From the NCBI GenBank assembly GCA_965220385.1, contig OZ244825.1, forward strand, positions 5,270,001-5,334,000: DNA of 64,000 bases, read 5' to 3'. This document shows, piece after piece, positions 8,369 to 18,312 of this stretch. The notes beneath the pieces are model-generated. The model had not been told where the DNA came from. It ran no database searches and saw nothing but the letters and a program-made list of their open reading frames with translations. Source of the DNA: PCPOR2b sp965220385. GTDB taxonomy: Bacteria > Poribacteria > WGA-4E > PCPOR2b. Every line of letters begins with the position of its first letter. Within the stretch, counting starts at the first letter, position 1. The position numbers and the translations under genes are program-made.

Positions 8369-9280
8369 ATGAATGACTTAACCGTCGAAAAACTAAACGC
8401 ACAAAATCGAAATGCAGCTCTATCCTTGATAAATGACGCTTACGACAATGTACACGGGTTCCAATCGCTCACGGAGGCTAATTTAAACGCGCTGGAACAA
8501 TCGGGCTTCTTTGCGCTCGGCTCTATGGAGGGCGAGTTGGTCAGTTTCGCATACAGTGCTATGGTGGAGGAGGGGTTGGGAGAAATTCGGTGGACGGGTG
8601 TACCCGACAACTACCGAGGCGAATGCCGGACCCTTCCCCCGATGCAGGCCTGTATCAACGACCTCAAAGATAAAGGCGCAAAGCAGATTGGCGTGGCAAA
8701 CTGGTTGGATGCCCCTTATCGACAGATGTTGAGCCACTTTGAACGGGAAGGAATCGAAGTTGAGCATGAGCACCTTATCCTACGCCTTGACATGTGCAAC
8801 TATACGCCGCAACCGCCCCCGATCAAAGCGGGGTATAACCTGCGAACATTTCGAGAAGGCGATGAGCAAACTTGGGCGGATGTCAAGAATGTGGTGTTTG
8901 GCAGTTCATCGACACCAGAGGAGTTCTGGACCCAAACCTTCTCGGGTGTCAACAAGAAACTAGATTTTGCTCCGGAGGGATTCTTCTTTGCCGAAAAGGA
9001 TGGAGAACCTGTCGGCATCTGTGCGGGCATCGTTCTGCATAACAGAAAAAAGATTGGCGGAACGTTCCCCGGCGTCATTGGTTGGACAGGGGTCCATGAA
9101 GACCACAGAGGGAGCGGACTCGGCAGAGCGTTGATGGTTAGCTCCCTAAACTACCTGCACGACCGAGGTATCGCCGTGACGGAGGTTGGCACCCAGTTTT
9201 ATCGAACCGCAGCGGTGAATCTATATGAAAGCCTCGGTTTTCACATCCACACCGCTTGGTTCACCATTTCGTCCGTTTAG
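8369..9280 (+). CDS. GNAT-family N-acetyltransferase, tandem domains
   Basis: 303 residues. The C-terminal half is a clear GNAT fold: VHEDHRGSGLGRALM is motif A (acetyl-CoA pyrophosphate loop, R/Q-x-x-G-x-G/A), and TEVGTQFYRTAAVNLYESLGF is motif B with the family's closing GF. The N-terminal half (about 1-140) looks like a second, eroded GNAT domain (LINDAY-x(n)-VPDNYRGECRTL). Substrate is not predictable. It follows hyuA by 60 bases on the same strand, preceded by AAAAGGTAAAG, so it may be in the same transcript. Confidence 0.85.
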   Translation: MNDLTVEKLNAQNRNAALSLINDAYDNVHGFQSLTEANLNALEQSGFFALGSMEGELVSFAYSAMVEEGLGEIRWTGVPDNYRGECRTLPPMQACINDLKDKGAKQIGVANWLDAPYRQMLSHFEREGIEVEHEHLILRLDMCNYTPQPPPIKAGYNLRTFREGDEQTWADVKNVVFGSSSTPEEFWTQTFSGVNKKLDFAPEGFFFAEKDGEPVGICAGIVLHNRKKIGGTFPGVIGWTGVHEDHRGSGLGRALMVSSLNYLHDRGIAVTEVGTQFYRTAAVNLYESLGFHIHTAWFTISSV

Positions 9281-9289
9281 ATCCCCTCC

Positions 9290-9417
9290 CTGTAGGAGGG
9301 GCATCCCTGCCCCGACACTCTCTGTAGGCGGGGCATTTTTCGTGCCTTGCACTTTCTCTTGATTCTCTTGAGCGTTTAGATCTATCCCCTGTAGGAGGGG
9401 CATCCCTGCCCCGACAT
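9290..9417. repeat. CTGTAGGAGGGGCATCCCTG repeats
   Basis: CTGTAGGAGGGGCATCCCTG followed by CCCCGACA occurs at 9290-9317 and 9390-9417, with a shortened copy between (TGTAGGCGGGGCA). Related fragments lie near 2253 and 29761. No gene; the region separates the converging GNAT and PhyH genes. Confidence 0.7.
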
Positions 9418-9530
9418 GGCAGTGCGGGAACACAGATGGGCAGCCCCCGCATCGGAACTCACAAGAGATCCCTGCCCCGACATGGAACTGCGGGAACGGG
9501 CAATAAACTGCCCTACTACAAACCAACCGT

Positions 9531-10295
9531 TCAAACACACCCGGTGTATTCCTTACCCCGCAAGAGTGGAAAGTCCCGTTTTTGATCTGGGTCGCCAACC
9601 CATTTGGAGTCCGCTCGCATGTAACTGGTCGCAAGCCCCCTACGACGATATGGCGTCCGATTCTCGCCACTACCGTGGACAGTTAAACTGTGGTGAAAGC
9701 TACACCCGCCTGCCTCCAACACCACCGGAACCGCGGTTGATTCATCTATGCCTTGGGCGTGCAGGAAATCTCGCCGTTCATGGGGCCAAATCCCTTTCTT
9801 GTAACTTCCGGGGAGCAATCGCAAACAACCGTTCTCCTCCGTCACATCGTCCAACGCCGTCCAACAGCTCACAAGTGTGGGCGGCGCCACCGAAGTCCAG
9901 TAAGCCGAATCCTGATGCCAAGACACAATCGAGCCGTGGAAAGCAGGTTTCATCAAGGTCTGGGTATGAAATAGTTTGATATCTTCCGTGCCAAGTAGCT
10001 CCTCAACAATATCTAAGATTTTCGGGTTGCTGGCATGTTCAAAAACCACTTCATCGTAACGATGGGGATCCAAGAGTTGCCACACCTTATCGCGACGCGG
10101 CACGTTCTCAAGTTCGCCTCTCTGGGCAGCTGCCTCCAACCGCACCCCTGCCTTCTCCGCATTCGGATGCGAACCGTCTGCCAGTGCGTCCATCCGCTCA
10201 CGCAACGCCTCTAATGTCTCCTCCGACAGGAGATGCCCATAAATCACAAATCCATCGCGTTCATAATCCGCTTTCTGCTTATCTGTTAAACTCAT
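9531..10295 (-). CDS. Phytanoyl-CoA dioxygenase (PhyH) family oxygenase
   Basis: Non-heme Fe(II)/2-oxoglutarate oxygenase of 254 residues. The iron triad is visible: HQD in VSWHQDSAYW (H and D) and the distal His in TVHGSGENRTPYRRRGLATSY, whose Arg binds 2-oxoglutarate. The N-terminus (LTDKQKADYERDGFVIYGHLLSEETLEALRERM) is the family's usual opening. ATG 10295 is used because AAGGAGG precedes it; the longer frame from 10319 lacks this. It is followed by an enolase-superfamily gene on the same strand. Members act on many small hydrophobic or polar substrates, so the substrate is open. Confidence 0.88.
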   Translation of the reverse strand: MSLTDKQKADYERDGFVIYGHLLSEETLEALRERMDALADGSHPNAEKAGVRLEAAAQRGELENVPRRDKVWQLLDPHRYDEVVFEHASNPKILDIVEELLGTEDIKLFHTQTLMKPAFHGSIVSWHQDSAYWTSVAPPTLVSCWTALDDVTEENGCLRLLPGSYKKGIWPHERRDFLHAQGIDESTAVPVVLEAGGCSFHHSLTVHGSGENRTPYRRRGLATSYMRADSKWVGDPDQKRDFPLLRGKEYTGCV

Positions 10296-10334
10296 TTGAA
10301 CCTCCTTATATTGTTGCAACGATCTCGATTGATC

Positions 10335-11480
10335 TCACCCAACGCGATGCCGCTCAAGAAGTGCCATATTTGGCTCAAAACCGATGCCCGGTCTATCGGG
10401 CACTGTCACGTATCCATCCTTCTCCAATAACATTTGCGGGAGAAAGATCTCGCCCCTTAATGGATCTACGGCAGGCGGATAGTATTCAAGCATCAAACCG
10501 TTTTCACGTGCCGCTGCAATATGTACCTGAAGTTCCTGTGCTCCGTGGGGAGCAATCAGCTTCTGATGGGTTGAAGCTTCTTCTATCACCGCTAAGGCAG
10601 GTTCGTAACCGGCTAAGATTGCGACATCAATGTTGAAAACATCTGCCCCCTGATAATCCATTAAGGTTTGGAAGTGATGAACCCCGTAGCCGTTTTCACC
10701 TGTTGCGATTAACACATCGGAATCTTTAGCCATTGCAGCCAATTCCTTATGCCCCCGGTAATCGTGACTGGGGATCGGCTCTTCAAACCAGAAAATATCG
10801 TTTGCCTTTAGCACAGGGAGATACGCCATCGACTGCTCAACGTTCAACGCACAGTTGGCGTCTACCATCAAGGTGATGTCCTGTCCAATCTGCTGCCGCG
10901 CCGCCTCTATCCGTTTAATGTCATTGTCCAGTCCCGCCTCTTTGTCGCCAATCTTCATCTTGACTGCGGTCGCAAAAAACTCGTTGACGTTGCGGTCCAT
11001 CTCTGCTCTCAGTTCATCAAGTCCTTTATCTCTACCGTAGTAACCACCAGCGATATAAGTGCGAATCCGTTGCTGTTGACCATCGAGTAACTGGTGAACC
11101 GACTTTCCTGCAACCTTCCCCCTGATATCCCAACACGCTTGGTTGATCGCAGCCAGTACCTGCGTGTGATAGCCGCCCGGACCATATATCTTAATATTAT
11201 CTGCCAGTTGAGACACATACGCGGTATCTATAGGAGACCGCCCTATCAACTGCGGTCTGAATTCATCGACATACATTGGAAATATCTGAAGCGGGCGCGT
11301 CGCTGCTGTACCTCCATTGAAGCCATAGCCAATAACCTCTTCGCTTCCGCTCCTTGCCCGCACGCGCACCAGGTGGAGCCGCCCTTTGTCATAGACATGC
11401 AGACCGTTCCAGATTGGCGGTTTATCCCATTGGTAGAGTTCGCTTTCGATATGTGTGATTTTGATTTCCTGATTTTCCAT
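10335..11480 (-). CDS. Mandelate racemase/muconate lactonizing enzyme-type dehydratase (paralogue 1)
   Basis: Enolase-superfamily enzyme, 381 residues. The catalytic set of the mandelate racemase branch is present with family spacing: K174-M-K176, metal ligands D207 (VDAN), E233 (WFEEP) and E262 (TGENG), then D285 (NIDVAILAG) and H312 (PHG). This arrangement fits sugar-acid dehydratases, which abstract a proton alpha to a carboxylate and eliminate water. SD TAGGAGT precedes the ATG. A second enzyme of the same class is at 15199. It lies 40 bases upstream of the PhyH gene on the same strand, so the two may be co-expressed. Confidence 0.9.
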   Translation of the reverse strand: MENQEIKITHIESELYQWDKPPIWNGLHVYDKGRLHLVRVRARSGSEEVIGYGFNGGTAATRPLQIFPMYVDEFRPQLIGRSPIDTAYVSQLADNIKIYGPGGYHTQVLAAINQACWDIRGKVAGKSVHQLLDGQQQRIRTYIAGGYYGRDKGLDELRAEMDRNVNEFFATAVKMKIGDKEAGLDNDIKRIEAARQQIGQDITLMVDANCALNVEQSMAYLPVLKANDIFWFEEPIPSHDYRGHKELAAMAKDSDVLIATGENGYGVHHFQTLMDYQGADVFNIDVAILAGYEPALAVIEEASTHQKLIAPHGAQELQVHIAAARENGLMLEYYPPAVDPLRGEIFLPQMLLEKDGYVTVPDRPGIGFEPNMALLERHRVG

Positions 11481-11501
11481 ACTAACTCCTAAATGGTTCC
11501 T

Positions 11502-13133
11502 CTACTCTCCTTCCAAGGTAATCTGAATTTCGGCATCGACAGCATCATCGTTAAAATTGACGGTGGCGGTGATTAATCCAAGCGCTTCCAATGGGGATAT
11601 GTTGTCCGTTATGCGTCGAATCAGTTTTGCGTCGACATTTTCTGAAAAGATCAAACCGGCTATCGGAAGCAGACGTTTCAATTCCGGAATCAGAAGGCTC
11701 GGCTGAATCCGAATATGGTTGTGGCTGGGGCGATTTAGGAGGTCAGGCATTTTTGTGGTAATCAGTGCGTCCTCCTGCCCGGTGAACGAATTGATAGCAG
11801 ACTCTACTCCACCGAGCGTCGTGCCGATAACCCAGTAATTATCGATAAGTGCATACCCTCCCTTTAAGGCGAAGATGAGTCCAATTCGGAGTTGTATCGG
11901 CTGTAACTCAAGGCCTCGATACTTTATCGGAGCCGGAAATCGGAGCCGTTTGCCGTTGACAGCAATCTTGGTCCGCTTGAGTTTTGTTAAAGCCGGTTCC
12001 AAACTCGGCTTATCCTGAATTGGACAGATCAGAAGTATCGAAGGCACCAACGCGGGAACACCTGTTGGGGGAGGTAACAGTACCAACGCGATCCTGTCTT
12101 CAAGGTGGCGCGATAGATCAATCCCATTTCGCTGATATTTCAATGATAGGTTGGCTTTCATCTGCTGCCACAACCCCGCAAGATTTGCGTCGTTGCTTGC
12201 GCCCAGAAACGCTGTTGTTGCAGGGAGCATCGAGAATAGTTTTTCGTCTACCGGTCGGGGGGATTGTCGCGCTTGCGAATTAGCGCTCCTAATCATTCGG
12301 TGCTGTGAGTGGATAACACCATCTTCGTAACGATTACTGAATGTCCACACCTCGATCCCCTGTAATAATGACTTGAGGGGTTGATCAAACTTAACAACTT
12401 CGGTAAGTCTGGCGGGGTTGATGTAAACGGTGTTGCGAGCGATGTCATACTGCTTGCCCAGATAGTCTCCCGTCGCCGCTAACGCAGCAAAGCCCTGCTT
12501 CTGTTCGGCGTAGACATCAACCGTATCCTGAATCAAAGATTTATCCGTCGCCAACAAGCCGATTTTGCCAATAAAGGTGTAACTGAAATCTTGCGGATAA
12601 CCTGTGATAGTGTTGATATCCAGTTTTCTATAACTCTCTTTTAACCGTTTGTATTTAGGATTGATTGGGGCTGTTGCGGTGAGCGTCGCAATTTCCAGTT
12701 TCTGCTGCGCTCCGAGGGCACTCATGAGCAGAAAGGCTATCTTACCGCCCCGCTCGTAAACTCCCACAATCGCCTCTTCGCCCAAGTAGCCTTGAATTCG
12801 CTTGAGATCCAGTTTGCCCCCCATTTCTAACTCCCACCGCTGTTTCTGGTACATAAGCCGTCGCCACCAGAGTTCTCGTCGGGTTTCCGCAAGGATTGGC
12901 ATTTGTATCGCTTGCGCCCCAAATTCGGTCCGTTGAAAGGTTTCGACGAAACTCCCTAAGTCTTTCACGCTTATATAGCAGATCGGTGCGTCGGGAAGGA
13001 GGGCATGGAGACTCTGATCCGGTTCCCAGAGAGAGGTCTGGCGATAAATCAGCACAATCAGGAGCAAGAGAATAACAATTGCACCGAAGATAATAAGCTG
13101 CGTTTTAGAGGGGCGGAATCTTAGTGGTTGCAA
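11502..13133 (-). CDS. Membrane-anchored DUF3352-like protein
   Basis: 543 residues. A single N-terminal membrane helix (about residues 12-30, LIIFGAIVILLLLIVLIYR) anchors a large extracytoplasmic region. The pattern ALLPDAPICYISVKDLGSFVETFQRT, later SMLPATTAFLGASNDANLAGLWQQMK, and paired beta-alpha units recall DUF3352-type proteins, which are usually exported and of unknown role. No catalytic motif seen. It is separated by 21 bases from the enolase-type gene downstream. The assignment is by pattern only. Confidence 0.6.
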   Translation of the reverse strand: MQPLRFRPSKTQLIIFGAIVILLLLIVLIYRQTSLWEPDQSLHALLPDAPICYISVKDLGSFVETFQRTEFGAQAIQMPILAETRRELWWRRLMYQKQRWELEMGGKLDLKRIQGYLGEEAIVGVYERGGKIAFLLMSALGAQQKLEIATLTATAPINPKYKRLKESYRKLDINTITGYPQDFSYTFIGKIGLLATDKSLIQDTVDVYAEQKQGFAALAATGDYLGKQYDIARNTVYINPARLTEVVKFDQPLKSLLQGIEVWTFSNRYEDGVIHSQHRMIRSANSQARQSPRPVDEKLFSMLPATTAFLGASNDANLAGLWQQMKANLSLKYQRNGIDLSRHLEDRIALVLLPPPTGVPALVPSILLICPIQDKPSLEPALTKLKRTKIAVNGKRLRFPAPIKYRGLELQPIQLRIGLIFALKGGYALIDNYWVIGTTLGGVESAINSFTGQEDALITTKMPDLLNRPSHNHIRIQPSLLIPELKRLLPIAGLIFSENVDAKLIRRITDNISPLEALGLITATVNFNDDAVDAEIQITLEGE

Positions 13134-13305
13134 AGGGAGTTAGATGCGTGAAGAAAATTGGATGATAATCCGGTTGAATTAATGTTCCAAACTCTATACA
13201 ATAAATACACGATCTACTATAGCATTGCCTGTAAGCAGCGTCAAGCATGAAAGCATCGGGACAATGATTCAGCAATGAAACCCCTCAACAGATTTAGGAG
13301 GTCGT

Positions 13306-14502
13306 ATGAAAACCTACCGCGTCGCAATTTTAGGATGTCGTGGACGGGGCACCGCCGCAGCTCGCGCCTATCACGCCCACCCGCGTACTGAAGTGATCGC
13401 ATTGTGTGATCTGGTCCAGGAGCGATTGGACACCCTCGGCGACGAGTTAGGTGTCGATGCCCGATTTACTGACTTGGACGATATGATTGTCCAGACCCAA
13501 CCTGACCTTGTGGCTATCCCAACGGGGACAGAGTTCCACTACCCACTCTGCATGCGCGTGTTGGAGCATGGCGTCCATATTGAAGTTGAAAAGCCGATGT
13601 GCGTTGACCTTGAAGGCACCACCGCGGTGATGGCGAAGGCGCAGGAGAAGGGGGTGCGGGTAGCGGTGCATCACCAAGGGCGCGTTGGTGCGCTGATGCG
13701 GGCGATGCACAAGGCGTTCACGAAAGGGGCGATTGGCGAACTCCGTTACATCAACAGCCGTGGCAAAGCCTACTACGGTGGTCTGGGGTTAATGAACATC
13801 GGTACACATCAGCTGAATAATATGCTCAAGTTTGCGGGACATTGTCGTAGTGTTTCTGCCGTTGCACTGACCGACGGTCATCCCATCACACCCGAAGATG
13901 TTGTCCCATCCCCGCTCGGTATGGGAACGATTGCAGGAGAATCTATCACGGCAACGCTGCACTTTGACAACGACGTAACCGCGAATCTGCTGCAACATCG
14001 CTTTCCCACTGGCACGAATCCGGTGATGGAAATTGTCGGCACTGAAGGAAAACTATTCGGTTCGGCATGTCTGCTTATCAAAGGCGGCGCATGGCATTTG
14101 CCGCAACCTGTCTATATTCCAGAGGGGAAGTCCGATCAATGGGAGCCGCTAGAACCTGTCTACCCGGAACACTATGACCGTTCAGGTGCCGATTCATCGG
14201 CATTCCGCTTCGCGGAACCAGCTAAGTTAGATGATTACTGGTTCGTGGACGAATATGTTTCCGCCTTGGACCAAGGCCGAGACCACGAGTGCAGCGGCGC
14301 AGAGGGGCATCACATCGTGGATATCATGATGGGGATCTTTGAGTCGGCAGCGCATGGGAAACGAATAGATCTGCCCCAAAAGTGCCTGGAACATCCACTG
14401 CTCCGCTGGCGGCGCGAGCAAGGCTTGGCTCCACCCGAACCGATGCCCCGAGACTATAACGAATGGCTGGCAGCTGAAGATCAACGGCTCGGACGAGGAT
14501 AG
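13306..14502 (+). CDS. Gfo/Idh/MocA-family oxidoreductase
   Basis: NAD(P)-dependent sugar or inositol dehydrogenase family, 398 residues. N-terminal Rossmann fold VAILGCRGRGTAAARAY, then the conserved EKPM (H-x-EVEKPMCVD), whose Lys acts in catalysis, and a C-terminal alpha/beta domain with GTHQLNNMLKFAG. The glycine motif is GCRGRG rather than GxGxxG, common in the group found in marine and sponge bacteria. SD TTAGGAGGT stands just before ATG 13306. It is flanked by two enolase-superfamily genes, which suggests a sugar-acid pathway. Confidence 0.9.
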   Translation: MKTYRVAILGCRGRGTAAARAYHAHPRTEVIALCDLVQERLDTLGDELGVDARFTDLDDMIVQTQPDLVAIPTGTEFHYPLCMRVLEHGVHIEVEKPMCVDLEGTTAVMAKAQEKGVRVAVHHQGRVGALMRAMHKAFTKGAIGELRYINSRGKAYYGGLGLMNIGTHQLNNMLKFAGHCRSVSAVALTDGHPITPEDVVPSPLGMGTIAGESITATLHFDNDVTANLLQHRFPTGTNPVMEIVGTEGKLFGSACLLIKGGAWHLPQPVYIPEGKSDQWEPLEPVYPEHYDRSGADSSAFRFAEPAKLDDYWFVDEYVSALDQGRDHECSGAEGHHIVDIMMGIFESAAHGKRIDLPQKCLEHPLLRWRREQGLAPPEPMPRDYNEWLAAEDQRLGRG

Positions 14503-15198
14503 ATAGTTTTTATCCATTTTTCTTGAGAAGTGTGTAGGTTGGGTAGAACGGTAAAGGGAGTCCCTATCAACAGCAGTAGAACCCATGTTTTGAAAAATAC
14601 TTGCCTATATAGATACAGTGAAACCCAACACCACACTAGTACACTGTCAGATGAATGCTAATGGTCCTGCTCGTAGTGGATTGACAAATCCACTACACAT
14701 ATACCTAGCACATTGCACCATAGTCCAGGTATTTACGGCTCCGTTCCGCCTGTCCCGCCTGCCTGCTCTCGGCTTGTCGGAGTCCCGCCTGTCCCGATTC
14801 ATCGGGGATTCATCGGGGATCTTATCGGGGAGAGTCCGAGTCCTCGATAAATCGGGATTCAAAGCAACTTGGATATGTCTATTCAAGTCGAGCGGTGAGT
14901 GACTTGTCAATTTATTTGATGAAGTACTAATTTTGCAGCTGTTAATAACGTGATGCCATTGGTTTATCGGTTCATTTAGCCCCAGCGGGGCGACATGTTT
15001 ATAGTACACGGATAAACAAATATCCTAAAGCCCCAGCGGGGCGACATGTGTATCCAAACGGTGGAACGTAAGAAGAATGAATGAACCAACCGACTAATGA
15101 ACCAATGAACTCCCGATAAATCGGGATCCAAAGCGACTTGAACAATGTGGAAACGGCTTTCTTACTAACTGGCACCAAAGGTAATAGAAAGGATATCA
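14503..15198. other. Gene-free repeat region
   Basis: About 700 bases without a gene. Contents: a perfect hairpin GTAGTGGATT/AATCCACTAC at 14673-14696; several CCCGAT-type palindromes from 14793 (CCCGATTCATCGGG) and at 15111-15126; two direct copies of GCCCCAGCGGGGCGACATGT around 14980 and 15031; and ATGAACCAA-type repeats near 15080, also seen near 55473. The enolase-type gene downstream starts behind GAAAGGA. Confidence 0.6.
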
Positions 15199-16359
15199 AT
15201 GAAAATAGAACAAATCGAGATATATCCGCTTGAAGCAAAACTATCAAAACCGTTCGGCTGGTCTCAGCGGTGGACAGACACACGGATGACGACCGCAGTG
15301 AAAATTACCGCTGACGACGGAACATACGGTTGGGGTGAAAGCGGCGACGCACGGACAATGGAATTTCTTGCCCCACTGCTTATAGGCAAAGACCCTCGAC
15401 GCACCGAAGCAATTTGGCAGATGCTATATACACTTGGATATCAGGGACACGGTTTCGCAGGAGGGCAGATGGTTGCCATCAGTGCGTTCGACATGGCACT
15501 GTGGGACATTGCCGGAAAAGCCGCCGGACGACCGGTCTGTGAGTTGCTGGGTGGGAGTGTGCGCGACCGCATCCCCGTCTACGCCACCGGACTCTACTAC
15601 ACAGAGGACGATTTTCCAGATGCCTTGACCGAAGAAGCACTTGGGTATGCTGCGGCGGGTTTCACCGGGATGAAAATGAAAATCGGTGGTAAGCCAGTGG
15701 ACGAGGACATTGAGCGAGTATATCATCTTCGCGAGGCGCTTGGTCCGCAAACACATCTCATGGTAGATGCAAACGAGGCTTACAGCCCGACAACGGCTGT
15801 CATGGTGGCGCAAAAACTCGCCGATGCCGACCTGACGTGGTTTGAAGAACCGTGTGGGTCTTACAACGACAGCGGCAATCTGCTTGTTCAACAGTTGGGC
15901 TTGATGCCAATCGCCGGCGGCGAAAGCCTGAAGTCGCGCTATGAATTCGCTGAACGCCTCGCCAGCCACATGTTCGATATTATTCAGCCGGATATCGTCG
16001 GTGCCGGTGGCGTGTCAGAGATGTTCAAACTCGGTCACATGGCAAACGCCTTTGGCGTCCACTTCAATCCGCATTTCTGGGGAACCGGTATTAGTCTGTC
16101 TGCGACGCTGCATGTGGTTGCCTGTCTTCCGTCGAACCCACCCTCCGACTGCCCCGAACCATACATCAACCAATCCGTTATGGAGTTTGATCGGACGCCT
16201 CACCCGATTCGAGAGAACCTCACCGATCCAATTTTTGATCAGGTAGATAGCCATATCCCAGTTCCAACAACCCCAGGAATAGGGGTCGAGGTGATTGAAG
16301 AAGAAGCACGCCGTTTCTTGGGGTGGGGACTAAGTTCCCCAATTCGAGTTACCGCATGA
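15199..16359 (+). CDS. Mandelate racemase/muconate lactonizing enzyme-type dehydratase (paralogue 2)
   Basis: 386 residues, enolase superfamily. Catalytic residues match the mandelate racemase spacing exactly: K159-M-K161, D190 (VDANEAY), E216 (WFEEP), E242 (GGESL), D265 (QPDIVGAGG) and H292 (NPHFWGTGI). The short capping-domain loop (FGWSQRWTDTRMTTAV) differs from paralogue 1, so the substrates are probably different. SD AAAGGA before ATG 15199. In this family the H-D dyad plus KxK suggests acid-sugar dehydration or racemisation; the specific sugar is not readable. Confidence 0.9.
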   Translation: MKIEQIEIYPLEAKLSKPFGWSQRWTDTRMTTAVKITADDGTYGWGESGDARTMEFLAPLLIGKDPRRTEAIWQMLYTLGYQGHGFAGGQMVAISAFDMALWDIAGKAAGRPVCELLGGSVRDRIPVYATGLYYTEDDFPDALTEEALGYAAAGFTGMKMKIGGKPVDEDIERVYHLREALGPQTHLMVDANEAYSPTTAVMVAQKLADADLTWFEEPCGSYNDSGNLLVQQLGLMPIAGGESLKSRYEFAERLASHMFDIIQPDIVGAGGVSEMFKLGHMANAFGVHFNPHFWGTGISLSATLHVVACLPSNPPSDCPEPYINQSVMEFDRTPHPIRENLTDPIFDQVDSHIPVPTTPGIGVEVIEEEARRFLGWGLSSPIRVTA

Positions 16360-16822
16360 CTGGCTAGTGTCTCTTAATTCACCACAGTTTATAACCTTTG
16401 ATGTGGATTGGTGAAAATGTCGTTTCCATATCGTTCAAGGGTTAAGCGTGGGCTGGGCTGAACGACACCGACAAAAAATACCACGCAGTACAAGGAGATT
16501 TTGATGTTATGTGGTGCCTGAACCTACTACATTGTCAGAAAAATGTAGCGCAAACTGTATAGGGTTTCAGAGCATAAATCGGTAATTCTCTATGTTCCCC
16601 ATGCCCGGTAGGTGCGGTTTGTAACCGCACCGGCCATCGCAATGAAGGTGCTTATCATAATTTATTTGACAGAGTACTACTCTACTCTCGTGAAACCCAA
16701 CACTAAAACCAAAATCCCCCGTGAGCCAATGGTTTTCACGTTTCACGCGTTGTCTTTCATGGAGGAATGTATCGACAGCTGCAAACTCGCACAGTTAGTC
16801 TTAATATATTGAGGAGACAAGC
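16360..16822. other. Gene-free stretch with hairpin repeat
   Basis: No gene seen. Contains the family A core GGTAGGTGCGGTTTGTAACCGCACCGG at 16607-16633 without clear terminal repeats, and words shared with 14600-14660 (GTGAAACCCAACAC). The propeller gene downstream starts at GTG 16823 behind TTGAGGAGAC. Confidence 0.5.
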
Positions 16823-18277
16823 GTGACAAGAAAGAAAATTCTGTTCACAGATTGGCGGGATATACAGTGCGGAGCGATTGCTTGGCTGACAGCGGAAGGG
16901 GACCATTACCGAGTCAGCACACCACCCGAACCGCAGGTCCCCATGCGAGCTGAACCCCGTTTGGTGCCGCGCGGCATTCGCTTGGAAGCACAACCGGCGC
17001 GTAAAGCGGGAAAAATGGAGAGTTACGGGGGATGGGGACGTGTGATCTTCGATGGCGAGCATTATCGCACATGGTATATCGAAGTCAATGGAGTTTCAAT
17101 GTTGGGTTCAGGATCGGTGGCGCATACCGACACCATTGCCTCCGTCGCCATCTGCGGGATTAAATCGCGGGATGGTTATCACTGGAGCGAACCGACGCGC
17201 AGCCAAATCAGTGTGCCGGGACAGCGCGGCTTCGACGGGATGACCTTTTTCATCGACCCGCACGCCCCCGAATCCCAGCGTTACAAGTTCATCTATTGCG
17301 CCCAATTCGAGGAAGGCATGTTTCAACCGCAGCTCACCGAGTATTTCAACCGCCAACCTCGCCATCGGGATGACCGGATATCAGGCGAGCGGCGATTTGG
17401 GATGTTTGCCGCCGTTTCGCCCGATGGGGTCAATTGGACAGCGTTGCCCAAACCGTTCATGCTGCATCCAAGCGATACCGACACCACTGTACTGTGGAAC
17501 GAAACGTTGGAACGGTACGTGATGTACACCCGTATGATGCGTAACGGACGACGCTGGATCGGACGGGCGGAGGCGGAGGACTTCATGCACTGGACACCCG
17601 TGGTCCCTATTATCTGGCCCCGCCTCGAAGACCCGCCGGACTACGATTTCTACCTCAACGGTTATAGCCCCTATCCCGACCTTCCGGAGTATCAACTGAT
17701 GATTCCTATGCTCTATCACCGGTACACCGAGCGTAGCGAGGTTCGGCTCTATTCAAGTGAGGATGGGATCGCTTGGAACCAAATTCCCGGCGGTCCCGTT
17801 CTGACACCCGGCGAGTTAGGGGAGTGGGATTGCGAGTTTATCGGTACGGGGAAAGACCTCCAACCCTTCGGTGCGGACAAAATTGCCATTCCCTATTCCG
17901 GCACGATTTACCCGCACAAGTTTCCACGTTGGCCCCCGATTTTTGATGCGGCAAGCATGGGGTGGGCGTGCTGGCAGAAAGACCGACTCTGTGCGGTTAC
18001 CACAGACAACGAAGGTGAATTCTGGACTGTGCCGATTCTCCCGTCAGGTCGGCGAATCCGACTCAATTTCCGCGCGCCGATGGCAGGCAATATTTGGGTC
18101 GGGATTGAGGGGGTAGCGGGACGTTCTTCCTCCGACTGCGATCCACTCACCGGCGACTGGTCGGATAAAGTTGTCACATGGAACGGCGAGTCGGACATCA
18201 ATGCACCAGAGGGCAAACCGATCGTCCTGCACCTGAAACTGCGCTCCGCAGAACTCTTCTCCTTCACCTTTGAATGA
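16823..18277 (+). CDS. Five-blade beta-propeller glycosidase-like protein (GH32/43/68 superfamily-like)
   Basis: 484 residues. Repeating blade patterns with W and aspartate turns are typical of the GH32/43/62/68 clan: SRDGYHWSEPT, VSPDGVNWTALPKP, DFMHWTPVV, YSSEDGIAWNQIPGGPV. Asp, Asp and Glu candidates lie in FDGMTFFIDP, DTDTTVLWNE and GEWDCEFIG. No signal peptide. The C-terminal ~100 residues form a beta-sandwich (GRRIRLNFRAPMAGNIWVGIEG). Similar in plan to the gene at 45725. Probably a glycan-active hydrolase or phosphorylase; catalytic assignment is not secure. Confidence 0.7.
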   Translation: MTRKKILFTDWRDIQCGAIAWLTAEGDHYRVSTPPEPQVPMRAEPRLVPRGIRLEAQPARKAGKMESYGGWGRVIFDGEHYRTWYIEVNGVSMLGSGSVAHTDTIASVAICGIKSRDGYHWSEPTRSQISVPGQRGFDGMTFFIDPHAPESQRYKFIYCAQFEEGMFQPQLTEYFNRQPRHRDDRISGERRFGMFAAVSPDGVNWTALPKPFMLHPSDTDTTVLWNETLERYVMYTRMMRNGRRWIGRAEAEDFMHWTPVVPIIWPRLEDPPDYDFYLNGYSPYPDLPEYQLMIPMLYHRYTERSEVRLYSSEDGIAWNQIPGGPVLTPGELGEWDCEFIGTGKDLQPFGADKIAIPYSGTIYPHKFPRWPPIFDAASMGWACWQKDRLCAVTTDNEGEFWTVPILPSGRRIRLNFRAPMAGNIWVGIEGVAGRSSSDCDPLTGDWSDKVVTWNGESDINAPEGKPIVLHLKLRSAELFSFTFE

Positions 18278-18312
18278 TCCCTTGTGCGAATTTCAAACAA
18301 AAACAAAAAAAG

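Noticed and set aside
9416..10636. Open frames on the + strand over the PhyH and enolase-type genes
   Set aside because: They are antisense shadows; the minus-strand genes carry the family motifs and ribosome-binding sites.
14793..15050. CRISPR array
   Set aside because: The repeats are short palindromes at irregular spacing, with no unique spacers of uniform length and no cas genes in the window.
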